This document shows positions 42,771-51,714 of a DNA stretch of 64,000 nucleotides, piece by piece (position 1 is the first letter of the stretch; each line of letters opens with the position of its first letter). Origin of the DNA: Rubrivivax sp. (GTDB lineage: Bacteria; Pseudomonadota; Gammaproteobacteria; Burkholderiales; Burkholderiaceae_C); contig JAIXRN010000069.1 of NCBI GenBank assembly GCA_027485165.1, positions 1 through 64,000 of the forward strand. The letters run 5' to 3'. The notes below the pieces were generated by a model. That model ran no database searches and was not told where the DNA came from. It worked only from the letters and a program-made list of their open reading frames with translations. The position numbers and the translations under genes were made by a program.

Positions 42771-43762
42771 CACTTGTCGACCTGCTGCTCCAGCAGCAGG
42801 TAGGTGTTGTAGGCATTCATGCGGTTGGCAGCACGAAAGAGCGGCAGGCTTTCGAAGCGTGACCAGTCGGTGCTGGCATAGGCTTCGTCAAAGGGTTGCA
42901 TGTCGCGCGCCGCACGGCCCATGGTCTGGCGCAGATAGACGAGATAGTCGCGCGTGGTTTGCAGGTCTTGCGCCGGATCTGGCGACAGCGGGCCATGCCC
43001 GGGCACCACCAGCCGCGGCTGCAAGGCCAGCAACTCGCCCAGGGCGTCGATCCAGTGGCTGCTGTCGGCCTGCCCCACGAAAGGAATGCGGCCGCGGAAG
43101 ACCAGGTCGCCGGCAAACAGCACACCCCGCGCCTGTGCCAGCACCACCAGGTCTTCGGGCGTATGGGCTGGCCCGGCATGGCGGATGAGGAAGCGCTCAC
43201 CGCCCAGTTCCAACTGCATGCCGCCAGACAACCAGCGGTCGGCAGGCACCAGGCGTGTGCGTTCATCCACCCAGGGCGCCAGGGCTTCGCGGCTGGCGCT
43301 CAGGCGCAACCGGGCGGTGTCAGATGTCAGGTAGTCGCGTCCGGTCTGATGGCCGATGATGGTGGCGCCAGCGTCCTTGAACACCTGCAGACCGTAGATG
43401 TGGTCGGCATGGAAATGCGTGACCACCACATAGCGCACCGGCAGCGGGGTGATGCGGCGGATCTCGTCCAGCAGTTCCTGCGCCAGCGCGGGCGAACCCA
43501 GGGCGTCGACCACGAGCACCCCGTCGCGCGTGACAACGAAGCCTGCGTTGCTGATGAAGTTACGGTTGGCGGTGGACCCGAGCGCCGCTTCGCCCTGCAC
43601 GAACCACACGCCGTCAGCCACCGGCTGGGCCTTCAGGGGTTCAGCGCACAGCGCGCGCCCCGGGAAGGCGAGGCTGGCAATCGCACTGCCGATGATCAGC
43701 CGCCGGCGCAGACCATGTCTCCAGCAGCCGCTAGCCACGGGCCACGTGTGGATGGGCCACAT
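42770..43762 (-). CDS. soxH: SoxH-like zinc metallo-beta-lactamase-fold hydrolase
   Basis: 330 residues from the ATG at 43762; the frame extends upstream to 44140 but overlaps the soxE region on the other strand. An arginine-rich leader with a hydrophobic stretch (RRRLIIGSAIASLAF) is the export signal. The MBL motif THFHADHIYGL supplies metal ligands, with further His in IRHAGPAHTPED and VVPGHGPL. SoxH is an auxiliary protein of thiosulfate-oxidising clusters whose substrate is not known. It is co-translated with the thioredoxin-like gene and divergent from soxE. Confidence 0.85.
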   Translation of the reverse strand: MWPIHTWPVASGCWRHGLRRRLIIGSAIASLAFPGRALCAEPLKAQPVADGVWFVQGEAALGSTANRNFISNAGFVVTRDGVLVVDALGSPALAQELLDEIRRITPLPVRYVVVTHFHADHIYGLQVFKDAGATIIGHQTGRDYLTSDTARLRLSASREALAPWVDERTRLVPADRWLSGGMQLELGGERFLIRHAGPAHTPEDLVVLAQARGVLFAGDLVFRGRIPFVGQADSSHWIDALGELLALQPRLVVPGHGPLSPDPAQDLQTTRDYLVYLRQTMGRAARDMQPFDEAYASTDWSRFESLPLFRAANRMNAYNTYLLLEQQVDK

Positions 43763-43777
43763 GGCGTTGCGATCAGG

Positions 43778-43821
43778 GATTCTGCTGAATCTGCATGCAC
43801 CAATATAAGCCAGAATTTCTG
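43778..43821. promoter_or_regulatory. Inverted repeats in the soxH/soxE divergent region
   Basis: GATTC-TGCT-GAATC (43778-43791) is a perfect inverted repeat 16 bases before the soxH start. CAGAA-T-TTCTG (43811-43821) is a second one about 75 bases before soxE. ATTC/GAAT half-sites are those used by SoxR/SqrR-type ArsR repressors, so these are candidate operators for the divergent promoters. Confidence 0.4.
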
Positions 43822-43895
43822 CACAAACCAGGGCACCCTGCAGCAGGAATCCTCCGCTGACAAAATGCCGTGATGACTGCCGGAGTACCGCCCAG

Positions 43896-44276
43896 ATGCC
43901 TTCTTGCCAGCTCTTTCGGCGGCGCCAACAGCCCGCCAGCCAGCCAACTTTTCCATTCCCTCTGCGGTCAGTCCTGCAGGCTGGCGCGCTGGCGGTGCTG
44001 GGGCTGGCCAGCCTGCCCAGCCTGGCGCAGACCGACCCGCATCTGGCTCGCAACCTGGCGGCCACCTGTGCCAACTGCCACGGCACCAACGGGCGTGCCG
44101 TGGGCGACATGAAGCCGATTGCCGGCATGCCGGCCGACAAGCTGATCGCGATGCTGGACGACTACCGCTCTGGCAACCAGCCTGCGACGATCATGCATCA
44201 GATCGTCAAGGGCTACACCCCGGAACAGATCAAGCTGATCGCCGGCTACTTTGCTGCCCAGCAGCCCAAGAAATGA
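43896..44276 (+). CDS. soxE: Monoheme cytochrome c subunit of sulfide dehydrogenase (SoxE/FccA)
   Basis: 126 residues. A signal peptide ends near SLAQTD (about residue 45). Heme binding is at AATCANCHGTNG (CxxCH), and a distal Met follows in IAGMPADKL. The size and the adjacent flavoprotein gene fit the cytochrome subunit of flavocytochrome c sulfide dehydrogenase. It receives electrons from the FAD of its partner in the periplasm. Its stop overlaps the next ORF's first ATG. The start is the first ATG that opens the signal peptide; 43873 is out of frame. Confidence 0.85.
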   Translation: MPSCQLFRRRQQPASQPTFPFPLRSVLQAGALAVLGLASLPSLAQTDPHLARNLAATCANCHGTNGRAVGDMKPIAGMPADKLIAMLDDYRSGNQPATIMHQIVKGYTPEQIKLIAGYFAAQQPKK

Positions 44277-44287
44277 AGGCCGCCCCG

Positions 44288-45565
44288 ATGACAACGCTGC
44301 AAGCCCTGTCCCGCCGCCGCCTGCTGGGCGCTGGTGCTGCCCTGGGTGGCCTGGCCCTGACGGGTTGCGCCAGCACGCCTTCAGGCCCTTCCATCGGCCG
44401 CGTCGTCATCGTCGGTGGCGGCTTCGGCGGCACCACGGCCGCACGCTATCTGCGCCTGTGGGGCGGCAATGTCGACGTCACCCTGGTCGAGCGCAACCCG
44501 AACTTCATCAGCTGCCCGATGAGCAACCTGGTGGTGGGCGGCTACAAACAGATGGCCGAGATCACCCGCAGCTACGACGGCCTGAAAGCCATGGGCGTGA
44601 AGTTCGTGCAAGGCGACGTCGTGGCCATCGACGCCGCGGGCAAGAAGCTGCGGCTGGCAGGCGGCACTGACATCGCCTACGACCGGCTGATCCTGTCCCC
44701 CGGCGTGGACTTCATGTTCGACCAGGTCGGTGGCCTGCAGGCCAGCATCGACAGCGGCCGCGTCGTCCACAGCTGGAAGGCAGGCCCGCAGACCATGGCC
44801 CTGCGCAAACAGCTGGAAGCCATGCCCGACGGCGGTGTCTACGCGATGTCGATCCCCAAGGTGCCCTACCGTTGCCCACCCGGGCCCTACGAGCGCGCCT
44901 GCATGGTGGCCAGCTACTTCAAGACCGCCAAGCCCAGAAGCAAGGTTCTGGTGCTGGACGCGAACCCGGAAATCCAGTCCAAGAAGGCGCTGTTCGAACG
45001 CGCCTTCAAGCAGCACTACGACGGCATCCTGGAATACCGCGCCAATTCCGAGATCAAGGAAGTTGCGGGCAACGTCGCGAAACTGGAGTTCGAAGACGTC
45101 AAGGCCGATGTGCTGAACATCATCCCGCCACAGCGCGCGGGCGACATCGCACGCAGTGCCGGCCTGCTGAACATGAACAACCGCTGGGTGGGGGTGAACT
45201 GGCTGACGATGGAAAGCACGGCAGCGCCAGGCATCCACGTGCTGGGCGACGCCACGTTCTCGGCGCCTGCCATGCCCAAGTCGGGCCACATGGCCAACCA
45301 GCATGCCAAGGTGGCCGCGGCAGCCATCATCAACCTGCTGAAGGGCGAGGCGGTCAACGCCGCGCCCGTGGTCATGAACACCTGCTACAGCTTCGTCACC
45401 GCCAAGGACGTGGTGCACGTGGCCAGCGTCCACCAGTACGACGCTGCTGACAAGACCTTCAAGACGGTGCCCGGTTCGGGTGGGGTGTCGGCTGGCGCGA
45501 ACCAGATCGAAGGCCGCTACGCGCTGAGCTGGGCCGACAACATCTGGAACGACATGCTGGCCTGA
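44288..45565 (+). CDS. soxF: Flavocytochrome c sulfide dehydrogenase flavoprotein (SoxF/FccB)
   Basis: 425 residues from the ATG at 44288 with GAAGG 8 bases upstream; an in-frame ATG at 44273 overlaps the soxE stop. A twin-arginine leader (SRRRLLGAGAALGGLALTG) exports the folded FAD protein. The Rossmann motif is VVIVGGGFGGTTAA. The two redox cysteines sit in NFISCPMSNLVVGG and near PYRCPPGPYERAC. The C-terminal half has HVLGDATF. It oxidises sulfide to polysulfide/sulfur and passes electrons to the SoxE cytochrome. Confidence 0.92.
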   Translation: MTTLQALSRRRLLGAGAALGGLALTGCASTPSGPSIGRVVIVGGGFGGTTAARYLRLWGGNVDVTLVERNPNFISCPMSNLVVGGYKQMAEITRSYDGLKAMGVKFVQGDVVAIDAAGKKLRLAGGTDIAYDRLILSPGVDFMFDQVGGLQASIDSGRVVHSWKAGPQTMALRKQLEAMPDGGVYAMSIPKVPYRCPPGPYERACMVASYFKTAKPRSKVLVLDANPEIQSKKALFERAFKQHYDGILEYRANSEIKEVAGNVAKLEFEDVKADVLNIIPPQRAGDIARSAGLLNMNNRWVGVNWLTMESTAAPGIHVLGDATFSAPAMPKSGHMANQHAKVAAAAIINLLKGEAVNAAPVVMNTCYSFVTAKDVVHVASVHQYDAADKTFKTVPGSGGVSAGANQIEGRYALSWADNIWNDMLA

Positions 45566-45590
45566 AGGCCCGCGCTCGCCTTCCGGACCG

Positions 45591-45610
45591 GCCCGGCCAC
45601 CAGGCCGGGC
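45591..45610. terminator. GC hairpin between convergent soxF and cytochrome c4 genes
   Basis: A perfect 8-base stem GCCCGGCC/GGCCGGGC with loop ACCA lies in the 49-base gap between the two convergent genes. It has no clear T-run, so it is a possible bidirectional terminator. Confidence 0.5.
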
Positions 45611-45614
45611 GCGG

Positions 45615-46295
45615 TCACTTCAAGCCACTCAGATAAGCCGCCACGGCTTTGGTTTCCAGCTCGGTCAGCTTGCTGGCGATGCCGTGCATGACAGCGTTGT
45701 CGTTGGTGCGCTCGCGCTTGTTGAACTGACGAAGCTGGTTGACGGTGTACTGCGCATGTTGCCCGGCCAGGCGCGGCAGGCTTTCGGTGCCGTGGGCGTT
45801 TGCGCCGTGGCAAGCAGCGCAGGCGGCCACGCCGGCATCGGGGTTGCCGTGCTTGTAGATGTACTGGCCGACCTGGGCCAGTTCCGGGTCCAGCACCTCG
45901 TGGCCATGGGTGCTGCGGCTGGCGAAGTAGGCGCCCAGGGCCCTGAAGTCGGCCTCGCTGAGGTCTTCCACCATCGGCTGCATGGTGCTGCTCTTGCGCC
46001 TGCCGCTCTTGTAGTCCTGCAGCTGGCGCAGCATGTAGGCGCCATTCTGGCCAGCCAGGCGCGGGAAAGCCGGGCTGGAGCTTTCGCCTTCAACACCATG
46101 GCAAATGAAGCACTTGGCCTGCACGATCTCTTCGCCGCGGGCCAGGTCGGCGTGCGCGGCCGTGGCGGCTGCAGGCCCGGCCCAGGCCAGCGCAGCGGCC
46201 AGTGGCAAGCTGCTGCGCCAGCAGGCACGCAGGGCGGCCCGCAACATGGCGTGCAGGCTGGTCCGTTGAATCCGCGGGCAGATGGTTCGGGGCAT
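45615..46295 (-). CDS. Diheme cytochrome c4-like protein
   Basis: 226 residues with an N-terminal export signal. Two heme c motifs, CFICHGVEG and CAACHGANAHG, lie in duplicated halves, each with the LPRLAGQ pattern typical of cytochrome c4. It should carry electrons in the periplasm from Sox enzymes to a terminal oxidase. GAGAAG lies 5 bases before the ATG at 46295; an internal ATG at 46247 also opens a signal peptide. It is the last gene of the leftward sox operon. Confidence 0.88.
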   Translation of the reverse strand: MPRTICPRIQRTSLHAMLRAALRACWRSSLPLAAALAWAGPAAATAAHADLARGEEIVQAKCFICHGVEGESSSPAFPRLAGQNGAYMLRQLQDYKSGRRKSSTMQPMVEDLSEADFRALGAYFASRSTHGHEVLDPELAQVGQYIYKHGNPDAGVAACAACHGANAHGTESLPRLAGQHAQYTVNQLRQFNKRERTNDNAVMHGIASKLTELETKAVAAYLSGLK

Positions 46296-46346
46296 GGTGC
46301 TTCTCGGTAAAACGAAATCCGGGGCCGCCAGACTTCTACATCAAGC

Positions 46347-47456
46347 TCAGGCGGGCCGGGCCTGTGGGGAATGCGCTTGCCCCGGCATGGCCTGGTCCAG
46401 GGTGCCAGCAGCAGGGCGCGCATCGACGAAACGGTCGGTCAGCGCCGCGGCCGCCCAGATGCTGCACAGCGTGATCCACGACGTCAGCGTGAAGACGGCT
46501 GCGCCCGACAGGCCCGCGCCCACCGCGCAGCCCCCGGCCAGCATGCCGCCGAAGCCCATCAGCACTGCGCCCAGCAGGTAGCGGCGCATGCTGGCCCCGC
46601 CTTCGAAGCCTTCGAGCTTCAGTTCACCGAACAGCCAGGCCGCCAGAAAGGACCCCAGGAATACACCCGGCACCAGACCCAGGTCGAAGGACGGGGCCTT
46701 GTCACTGCTGAACAGCACCCGCGTCAGCACTTCGGCCGAAGGGCCGGTGAAGCTGAGCGACTGCACCGGGTGCGGGTCGAAACCCACCTGGGTGATGGCG
46801 AAAGTGAACCACCAGGCCCCGGCAATCGCCAGACCCACGCCCATGGCGCCAGCCCAGCCCCACACGGGCACGCGCTGCCTGCGCGCCCACACCACCGCCG
46901 CCGCCAGCCACACCGCGCCGAACAGCAGCGCGCCGCCATGGCCGATGCCGGTGCGGGCGATGAGGTCGCGCGACACGCCGCCGTCCACGGTCCACCACTC
47001 GCCGATGGTCTGACGCACAGGCGCCAGCACGCCCGTCCACGAAGCCTGGGCCACGACCGCGAACACCAGGCCCGACAGCACCGACCGCAGGTTGCCCTGC
47101 GCTGCCAGCACCAGCAGCCGGCTGGAACAGCCGCGCGCCAGCACCATGCCCGCGCCAAACAGGGCCCCGCCCACCAGGGCGCCGGACAGGCTGCCGCGGG
47201 CAGAGATCTGCCGTGCCTGGCTGGCGTCGAACCAGCCAGCCCAGGCCAGGGCCTGCGTGGCCAGCACCGCGGTACCGAACGCGAACAGCCAGACCGTGAG
47301 CTTGCCGCCCGTGAGATTGCGCGCGAATTCGATCACCGCTGAACGCAGGCAGAAGCGCGAGCGCTGCGCGAAGAACCCGAACACCAGGCCAATCAGCAGG
47401 CCGCCGGCCAGCAGCGCCCCGTTTTCGCCCAGCAGTTCCACCATCGTCGTCAGCAT
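46347..47456 (-). CDS. YeeE/YedE-family thiosulfate/sulfur transporter (SoxT-like)
   Basis: 369 residues, polytopic, with about nine to eleven hydrophobic helices. The family cysteine motifs are present: RSRFCLRSA, VLARGCSSRL and LAGGCAVGAGLSG. The last two are the paired GC motifs of the duplicated fold used to pass sulfur species. YeeE proteins move thiosulfate, and in sox clusters the homologue is called SoxT. GAGG lies 7 bases upstream of the start. It follows dsrE by 46 bases in the same operon. Confidence 0.87.
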   Translation of the reverse strand: MLTTMVELLGENGALLAGGLLIGLVFGFFAQRSRFCLRSAVIEFARNLTGGKLTVWLFAFGTAVLATQALAWAGWFDASQARQISARGSLSGALVGGALFGAGMVLARGCSSRLLVLAAQGNLRSVLSGLVFAVVAQASWTGVLAPVRQTIGEWWTVDGGVSRDLIARTGIGHGGALLFGAVWLAAAVVWARRQRVPVWGWAGAMGVGLAIAGAWWFTFAITQVGFDPHPVQSLSFTGPSAEVLTRVLFSSDKAPSFDLGLVPGVFLGSFLAAWLFGELKLEGFEGGASMRRYLLGAVLMGFGGMLAGGCAVGAGLSGAAVFTLTSWITLCSIWAAAALTDRFVDARPAAGTLDQAMPGQAHSPQARPA

Positions 47457-47502
47457 CGCCGCACCTCGCCACAGACCTGCCTGCAGGTAGCGCCGGCCTG
47501 GC

Positions 47503-47928
47503 TCAGGGCTTGATGTAGGCCGCGCCGGCCTTCTGCAGCTTGGCCAGGCGCACCACGCCAGAGGGCGTGAATTCAGCTTCCTGGATGAACTGCTCCTTCT
47601 TCAGGTTACGGTTCTGCAAGGTGATTTCACAGACCTCGAACTTCACGCCGCGGTTCACCAGCGCTGCCACGGTGGCGGAGAACGGGCTTTCGTTGCGGTC
47701 CTTCATGCCTTCCATCAGGAAGTCCACGCCGAAGGCATGCGTGACGACGGTGATCTTGGCCTTCGGGTCCACGTCCAGGTGGTTACGGATGTTGCGCAGG
47801 CCTTTCAGCGCCTGCGAAGACGTGTCGTCGATGTGATAGACCACGGCGTCCTGGGCCTGGGCGGCACCGCCCAGGCCCAGGCTGGACACGATGACTGCGG
47901 CTGCAACAAGGCTGCGGATGGGCTTCAT
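47503..47928 (-). CDS. Periplasmic DsrE-family protein
   Basis: 141 residues from the ATG at 47928, with AGGAGA 9 bases upstream. A signal peptide ends at GAAQAQ. The DsrE/F-like fold includes GLRNIRNHLDVDPKAKITVVTHAFGVDFL and a single conserved Cys in VKFEVCEITL, which may carry persulfide sulfur. It lies between soxB and the YeeE transporter, so a periplasmic sulfur-carrier role in this pathway is likely. Confidence 0.85.
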   Translation of the reverse strand: MKPIRSLVAAAVIVSSLGLGGAAQAQDAVVYHIDDTSSQALKGLRNIRNHLDVDPKAKITVVTHAFGVDFLMEGMKDRNESPFSATVAALVNRGVKFEVCEITLQNRNLKKEQFIQEAEFTPSGVVRLAKLQKAGAAYIKP

Positions 47929-47963
47929 GGCGGGTGTCTCCTGGTGGGCGATGGGAACGCCCA

Positions 47964-49727
47964 TCATGCCGACATGCCGGGGTTACCCGCCATGCCAAGC
48001 AGCTTGGGGGTGTTGATCTTGCGCGGCTTCACGCGGCCGCCCTGGTTCTTGAGCCAGGTTTCCACCACGTCCCAGACCGGCTTCACACCGGGGGCGGTGC
48101 GCGCTTCTTCGGCCACTGGGGCCCAGCCCGCGACCCGGTACTTCTTGCCGGCCTCGATGGGCTGGCCCTTCAGCGTCATGGCGGTGATGCGCCCGCCCAT
48201 GCGCGCCGCCGGGTCCATCGTGTACTGCAAGCCACCGACGCGCACCATGTCCCCACCCTGCTGGTAGTACGGGTCGGGGTTGAAGAGGTTGTCGGCCACG
48301 TCCTCGAGCACGGTCTTCAAGGTCTCGCCCGTCATCTCCGTCAGCGTGGCGTAGCTGTAGGTCGTGGCCACCTGGTCCATCAGCAGTTCGCGCGTGATGG
48401 TGTCACCCGGCAACAGCGTGGTGCCCCAGCGGAAGCCAGGCGAAAAGGCGATGTCGGCGCCCTGCACGTCGATCAGCGCGTCACAGATCAGCTGGTCCCA
48501 GCTGCCGTTGAAGTTGCCGCGGCGGTACAGCAGGCCGTCGGTGACGGCCAGCTTCTCGGCCAGCCTGGCTTCATAGGGCGCGCGCACCTTGGCGATGAGC
48601 GCATCCATCGCGGCGTCGGGCTTCAACTGGTTGGCAAACACCGGCAGCAGCCGGTAGCGGAAGTCGCGCAGCCGGCCGTCCTTCACGTCGAAGTCCATCA
48701 CGCCCAGGAACTTGCCGTTGCTGCCGGCGTTCGTCACCAGCGTCTTGCCGCCGGCGTTGGCCACGGGAATGGCCACCGGCACGCCGTCGTGGGTGTGGCC
48801 GCCGAAGATGGCGTCGATGCCGCGCACACGGCTGGCCATCTTCAGGTCGACGTCCATGCCGTTGTGCGACAGCACCACCACCAGCTGCGCGCCCTTGCCG
48901 CGCACTTCATCGACCATCTTCTGCATGTTCTCGTCCTGGATGCCGAAGCTCCAGTCGGCGACCATGTAGCGCGGGTTGGCGATAGGCGTATAGGGGAAGG
49001 CCTGGCCGATGATGGCCACGCTGATGCCGTTGATCTGGCGCAGCGTGTAGGGCGCAAAGACCGGGTCGCCGAAGTCATTGGTCTTGACGTTCTGGGCGAC
49101 GAAGTCGACGCGGCGCCCTTCAGCGCCGCCGCCTGAAGCCCCCTTGAAGTCTTTCTCGATGATCTCCTTCACGCGTTCCATGCCCAGCGTGAACTCCCAG
49201 TGGCCCGTCATCACATCCACGCCCAGGGCCTTGCAGGCGTCCACCATGTCCTGTCCGTCGGTCCACAGCGCCGTGGCGCTGCCCTGCCAGGTGTCGCCGC
49301 CGTCCAGCAGCAGCGCGCCGGGCCGGCTGGCTTTCATCATCTTCACCAGAGTGGCCAAGTGGGCAAAGCCGCCCACGCGGCCGTAGCGGCGCGCCGCCTT
49401 CTCGAAGTCCAGGAAGGTGTAGGCATGGGCCTGGGCTGTGCCCGGGCGCACGCCGGCCAGCTTCAGCAGCTGTTCCCCTACCAGGTGCGGCGCCTGCCCG
49501 CGCATGCCGCCCACGCCCAGGTTGACGCTGGGCTCGCGAAAGTAGATGGGCTTCAACTGCGCATGGCAGTCCGTCATGTGCAGCAGCGAAACGTTGCCGA
49601 ACGGCGCGATGTCGTAGAGCCCAGCCTGCGCCATGGCGGCGTCGGCATCGGCATGACGGCCCAGGGCCATGCCGGCGGCAGAGGCCGCGGCCAGCACCTG
49701 AAGAAAGTCGCGCTTGGAAAGATTCAT
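47964..49727 (-). CDS. soxB: SoxB sulfate thiol esterase
   Basis: 587 residues. An N-terminal export signal (DFLQVLAAASAAGMALG) precedes the 5'-nucleotidase-like metallophosphatase domain: LLHMTDCHAQLKP (Asp/His), LLLDGGDTWQGSATALW (Asp), GHWEFTLG, LSHNGMD and FGGHTHDG (His). The C-terminal nucleotidase-like domain follows. SoxB uses two manganese ions to remove the terminal sulfonate from SoxY-bound thiosulfate as sulfate. It follows soxX after 66 bases that contain a terminator-like hairpin. Confidence 0.95.
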   Translation of the reverse strand: MNLSKRDFLQVLAAASAAGMALGRHADADAAMAQAGLYDIAPFGNVSLLHMTDCHAQLKPIYFREPSVNLGVGGMRGQAPHLVGEQLLKLAGVRPGTAQAHAYTFLDFEKAARRYGRVGGFAHLATLVKMMKASRPGALLLDGGDTWQGSATALWTDGQDMVDACKALGVDVMTGHWEFTLGMERVKEIIEKDFKGASGGGAEGRRVDFVAQNVKTNDFGDPVFAPYTLRQINGISVAIIGQAFPYTPIANPRYMVADWSFGIQDENMQKMVDEVRGKGAQLVVVLSHNGMDVDLKMASRVRGIDAIFGGHTHDGVPVAIPVANAGGKTLVTNAGSNGKFLGVMDFDVKDGRLRDFRYRLLPVFANQLKPDAAMDALIAKVRAPYEARLAEKLAVTDGLLYRRGNFNGSWDQLICDALIDVQGADIAFSPGFRWGTTLLPGDTITRELLMDQVATTYSYATLTEMTGETLKTVLEDVADNLFNPDPYYQQGGDMVRVGGLQYTMDPAARMGGRITAMTLKGQPIEAGKKYRVAGWAPVAEEARTAPGVKPVWDVVETWLKNQGGRVKPRKINTPKLLGMAGNPGMSA

Positions 49728-49756
49728 GGTTCAGCAATCAACAATATTCAAGAGGC

Positions 49757-49781
49757 AAAACAGCCCGCACGGGGCGGGCTG
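49757..49781 (-). terminator. Attenuator-like hairpin between soxX and soxB
   Basis: In the direction of transcription CAGCCCGC pairs with GCGGGCTG across a 5-base loop and is followed by TTTT. It lies 13 bases after the soxX stop, inside the sox operon, 30 bases before the soxB start. It could lower expression of soxB and the genes beyond it, or stabilise the 3' end of the upstream message. Confidence 0.6.
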
Positions 49782-49793
49782 CTGGCGGGGGCC

Positions 49794-50444
49794 TTATTGG
49801 TTGACAGGTGACTTCGGGTCCAGCAACAGGGCCATCAGGTCGCGGATCTGCTGTTCGTCCAGCAGCTTGGCGTGGCCGAAGCGCGGCATGTTGGAACAGG
49901 CGTTGTAGGCCTTGCCGTTCCACAGCTTGCCCCAGGTGTACTGCACGATGGGCGCGGCCGTGGGGGCGGTGATGTCGGTAATGCCACGGTTCTTGCCGTA
50001 GTTCCACAGGCTGGGACCGATGGTGCCGTAGCTGATCTCTTTCTTGTCGATCTGGTGGCAGTTGTAGCAGTTGCCGCCGTTGTCCTTCGGCGCGGTGCTG
50101 GTGTCGGTCCAGGTCATGCCGCGGCCGCTCTGGGCCAGGCGTTCGCCGGCACGCCAGTCGCCGATGTACTGCCCGCCCTGCGGCCACCGGATGCTGGCCA
50201 GGGCTTCTTCCTGAATGCGCTTGGCAATGGCATCGTCCGGGTCCTTGCCGGCCGAGCAGGCCTGCTGCCCCAGGTCTTGCTGGATGCGGTCGGTCTTGGC
50301 AATGCCTTCGTCGCGGAACGAAGCTTTCATGATGGCGGCGAACTGTGCATCCAGCTCGGCCGGGCTGGGGCCCGTCGCGCAAGAGGCCAGCAAGAGGGCA
50401 GCGGCCAGAAGGGCCGAAGCGCGCAGGATCAGAGGGGTCTTCAT
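49794..50444 (-). CDS. soxX: SoxX cytochrome c subunit
   Basis: 216 residues from the ATG at 50444. The signal sequence ends in LASCATG, a lipobox-like site, so SoxX may be a lipoprotein. Heme is bound at GGNCYNCHQID, and a distal Met lies in ACSNMPRFGHAKLL near the C-terminus. SoxX with SoxA oxidatively couples thiosulfate to the SoxY cysteine. The longer frame from 50507 is not likely because it precedes the signal peptide. It is 19 bases after soxA. Confidence 0.92.
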   Translation of the reverse strand: MKTPLILRASALLAAALLLASCATGPSPAELDAQFAAIMKASFRDEGIAKTDRIQQDLGQQACSAGKDPDDAIAKRIQEEALASIRWPQGGQYIGDWRAGERLAQSGRGMTWTDTSTAPKDNGGNCYNCHQIDKKEISYGTIGPSLWNYGKNRGITDITAPTAAPIVQYTWGKLWNGKAYNACSNMPRFGHAKLLDEQQIRDLMALLLDPKSPVNQ

Positions 50445-50463
50445 CAGGTGCAGTCTCGGCAGT

Positions 50464-51303
50464 TCAGCGCTTGATGGTGGGCACCGCCGAAGCAGCACCC
50501 TTGGCATTCACGCCCATGTAGCTGCCCAGGGCGATGGTCACGTCGGAAGCAAAGCCCGGGTAGGGGAAGCGCTGCTGGCGGTAGCAGTCGTTCAGGCGCA
50601 GTTGCATGCTCCACATCTGGCCGTTGCTGACGCGGTACGCCGGCCAGGCCGCGAAGCCCACGCCGTCGCCCGGGTTCTTGGTGAGGTTGGGCAGGTCTTG
50701 CAAGCGGATACGGATGTTGTCCTGGGCGTGGCAGGCAGCGCAGGAGAAGTCGTGCGTCCCGCCACGGAAGAAGAAGGCGCGCTTGCCGAGTTCATAGAAG
50801 CGCTTTTCTTCGGGGTGCGCCTGGGGCAGGTTGAACTTCATGCCCTTGGAAGATGCCGCCACCCAGGTGGCCAGCGCGGTGACGTTCGCCATCTCGCCAC
50901 GGCCGAAAGGCGTCTTCTTGATCTCGTCTTCGTTGAAGCCTTGCAGCGTGGCCATGCAGCTGACGAGGCGGGATTCCAGGTCCTGCACGCGCTGCGTGTC
51001 GGCGAAGTAGCGCGGCATCTCGACGAAGGCGCCTTTGACCACGCCCGGGCCCTTGCCCAGGTCGCACTGCTCCAGCGAAGCCTTTTTCGGCCCGCGCTTT
51101 TGCTTCCACAGGTCTTCGCCCTTGGCTTCGAACAGGTCGGCCGGGTTGCCGTCTTCAAGCATCTTGCGGTATTCGGCAATACCGTCTGCTGCGGTCTTGT
51201 CCTGCGCGTGCAGGGGCGTCGTCACGCCCCCCATGGCCAGCAGCGCCAGGGCAGCCCAGGCAGCCCAGGCAGCCTTTACAGCCATCGTCTTTTTCATCGT
51301 CAT
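50464..51303 (-). CDS. soxA: SoxA L-cysteine S-thiosulfotransferase subunit
   Basis: 279 residues from the ATG at 51303, with AGGAGA 6 bases upstream. A signal peptide ends at PLHAQD. Only one heme motif is present (FSCAACHAQ); the first heme site of diheme SoxA is replaced by lone cysteines in LEQCDLGKG and RLVSCMATL that probably form a disulfide. The active-site Cys is in LNDCYRQQRFPYPG. With SoxX it joins thiosulfate to SoxY. It is a monoheme-type SoxA by these features. Confidence 0.93.
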   Translation of the reverse strand: MTMKKTMAVKAAWAAWAALALLAMGGVTTPLHAQDKTAADGIAEYRKMLEDGNPADLFEAKGEDLWKQKRGPKKASLEQCDLGKGPGVVKGAFVEMPRYFADTQRVQDLESRLVSCMATLQGFNEDEIKKTPFGRGEMANVTALATWVAASSKGMKFNLPQAHPEEKRFYELGKRAFFFRGGTHDFSCAACHAQDNIRIRLQDLPNLTKNPGDGVGFAAWPAYRVSNGQMWSMQLRLNDCYRQQRFPYPGFASDVTIALGSYMGVNAKGAASAVPTIKR

Positions 51304-51352
51304 CGTGTCTCCTGCCGATGGCAGCTTCACCGCCGCGGCGCGGCGGCCGTGA

Positions 51353-51664
51353 TCAGGACACCGTGGCTTCGTCCGTGCGGGTGTCGCCCTTGTTGTCCTT
51401 CCAATTCACGGTGATCTTGTCGCCGGCCTTGGCGCCCTTGACAGTGAACTGCATGAACGGGTTCTTCGACACCGCCGGGCCCCACTGCGCCGTGAGCACG
51501 GGCTTGCCATTCAGCGAGGCGCTGACTTCCTGGATGAACCAGGCCGGGATGGTCTTGCCGGCAGCGTCCTTGCGCTGGCCGGTTTCCATCTCGTGGCTCA
51601 TGAGCACGCGAACGGTCGTCTTGTCGCCAGCGGCTTGGGCGCGAATGCGCATCGGGTCTGCCAT
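51353..51664 (-). CDS. soxZ: SoxZ sulfur-carrier subunit
   Basis: 103 residues from the ATG at 51664, with AAGGAG 7 bases upstream. The beta-sandwich is typical: MRIRAQAAGDKTTVRVLMSHEMETGQRKD-like start and a C-terminal KAGDKITVNWKDNKGD. It has no signal peptide and is exported as a complex with SoxY. SoxYZ carries the sulfur substrate through the periplasmic cycle. Confidence 0.93.
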   Translation of the reverse strand: MADPMRIRAQAAGDKTTVRVLMSHEMETGQRKDAAGKTIPAWFIQEVSASLNGKPVLTAQWGPAVSKNPFMQFTVKGAKAGDKITVNWKDNKGDTRTDEATVS

Positions 51665-51714
51665 GGTGGGCTCCTTCAATCAGTCAAAAGATAGGAAAAC
51701 AGGGGTGGTCTGAT

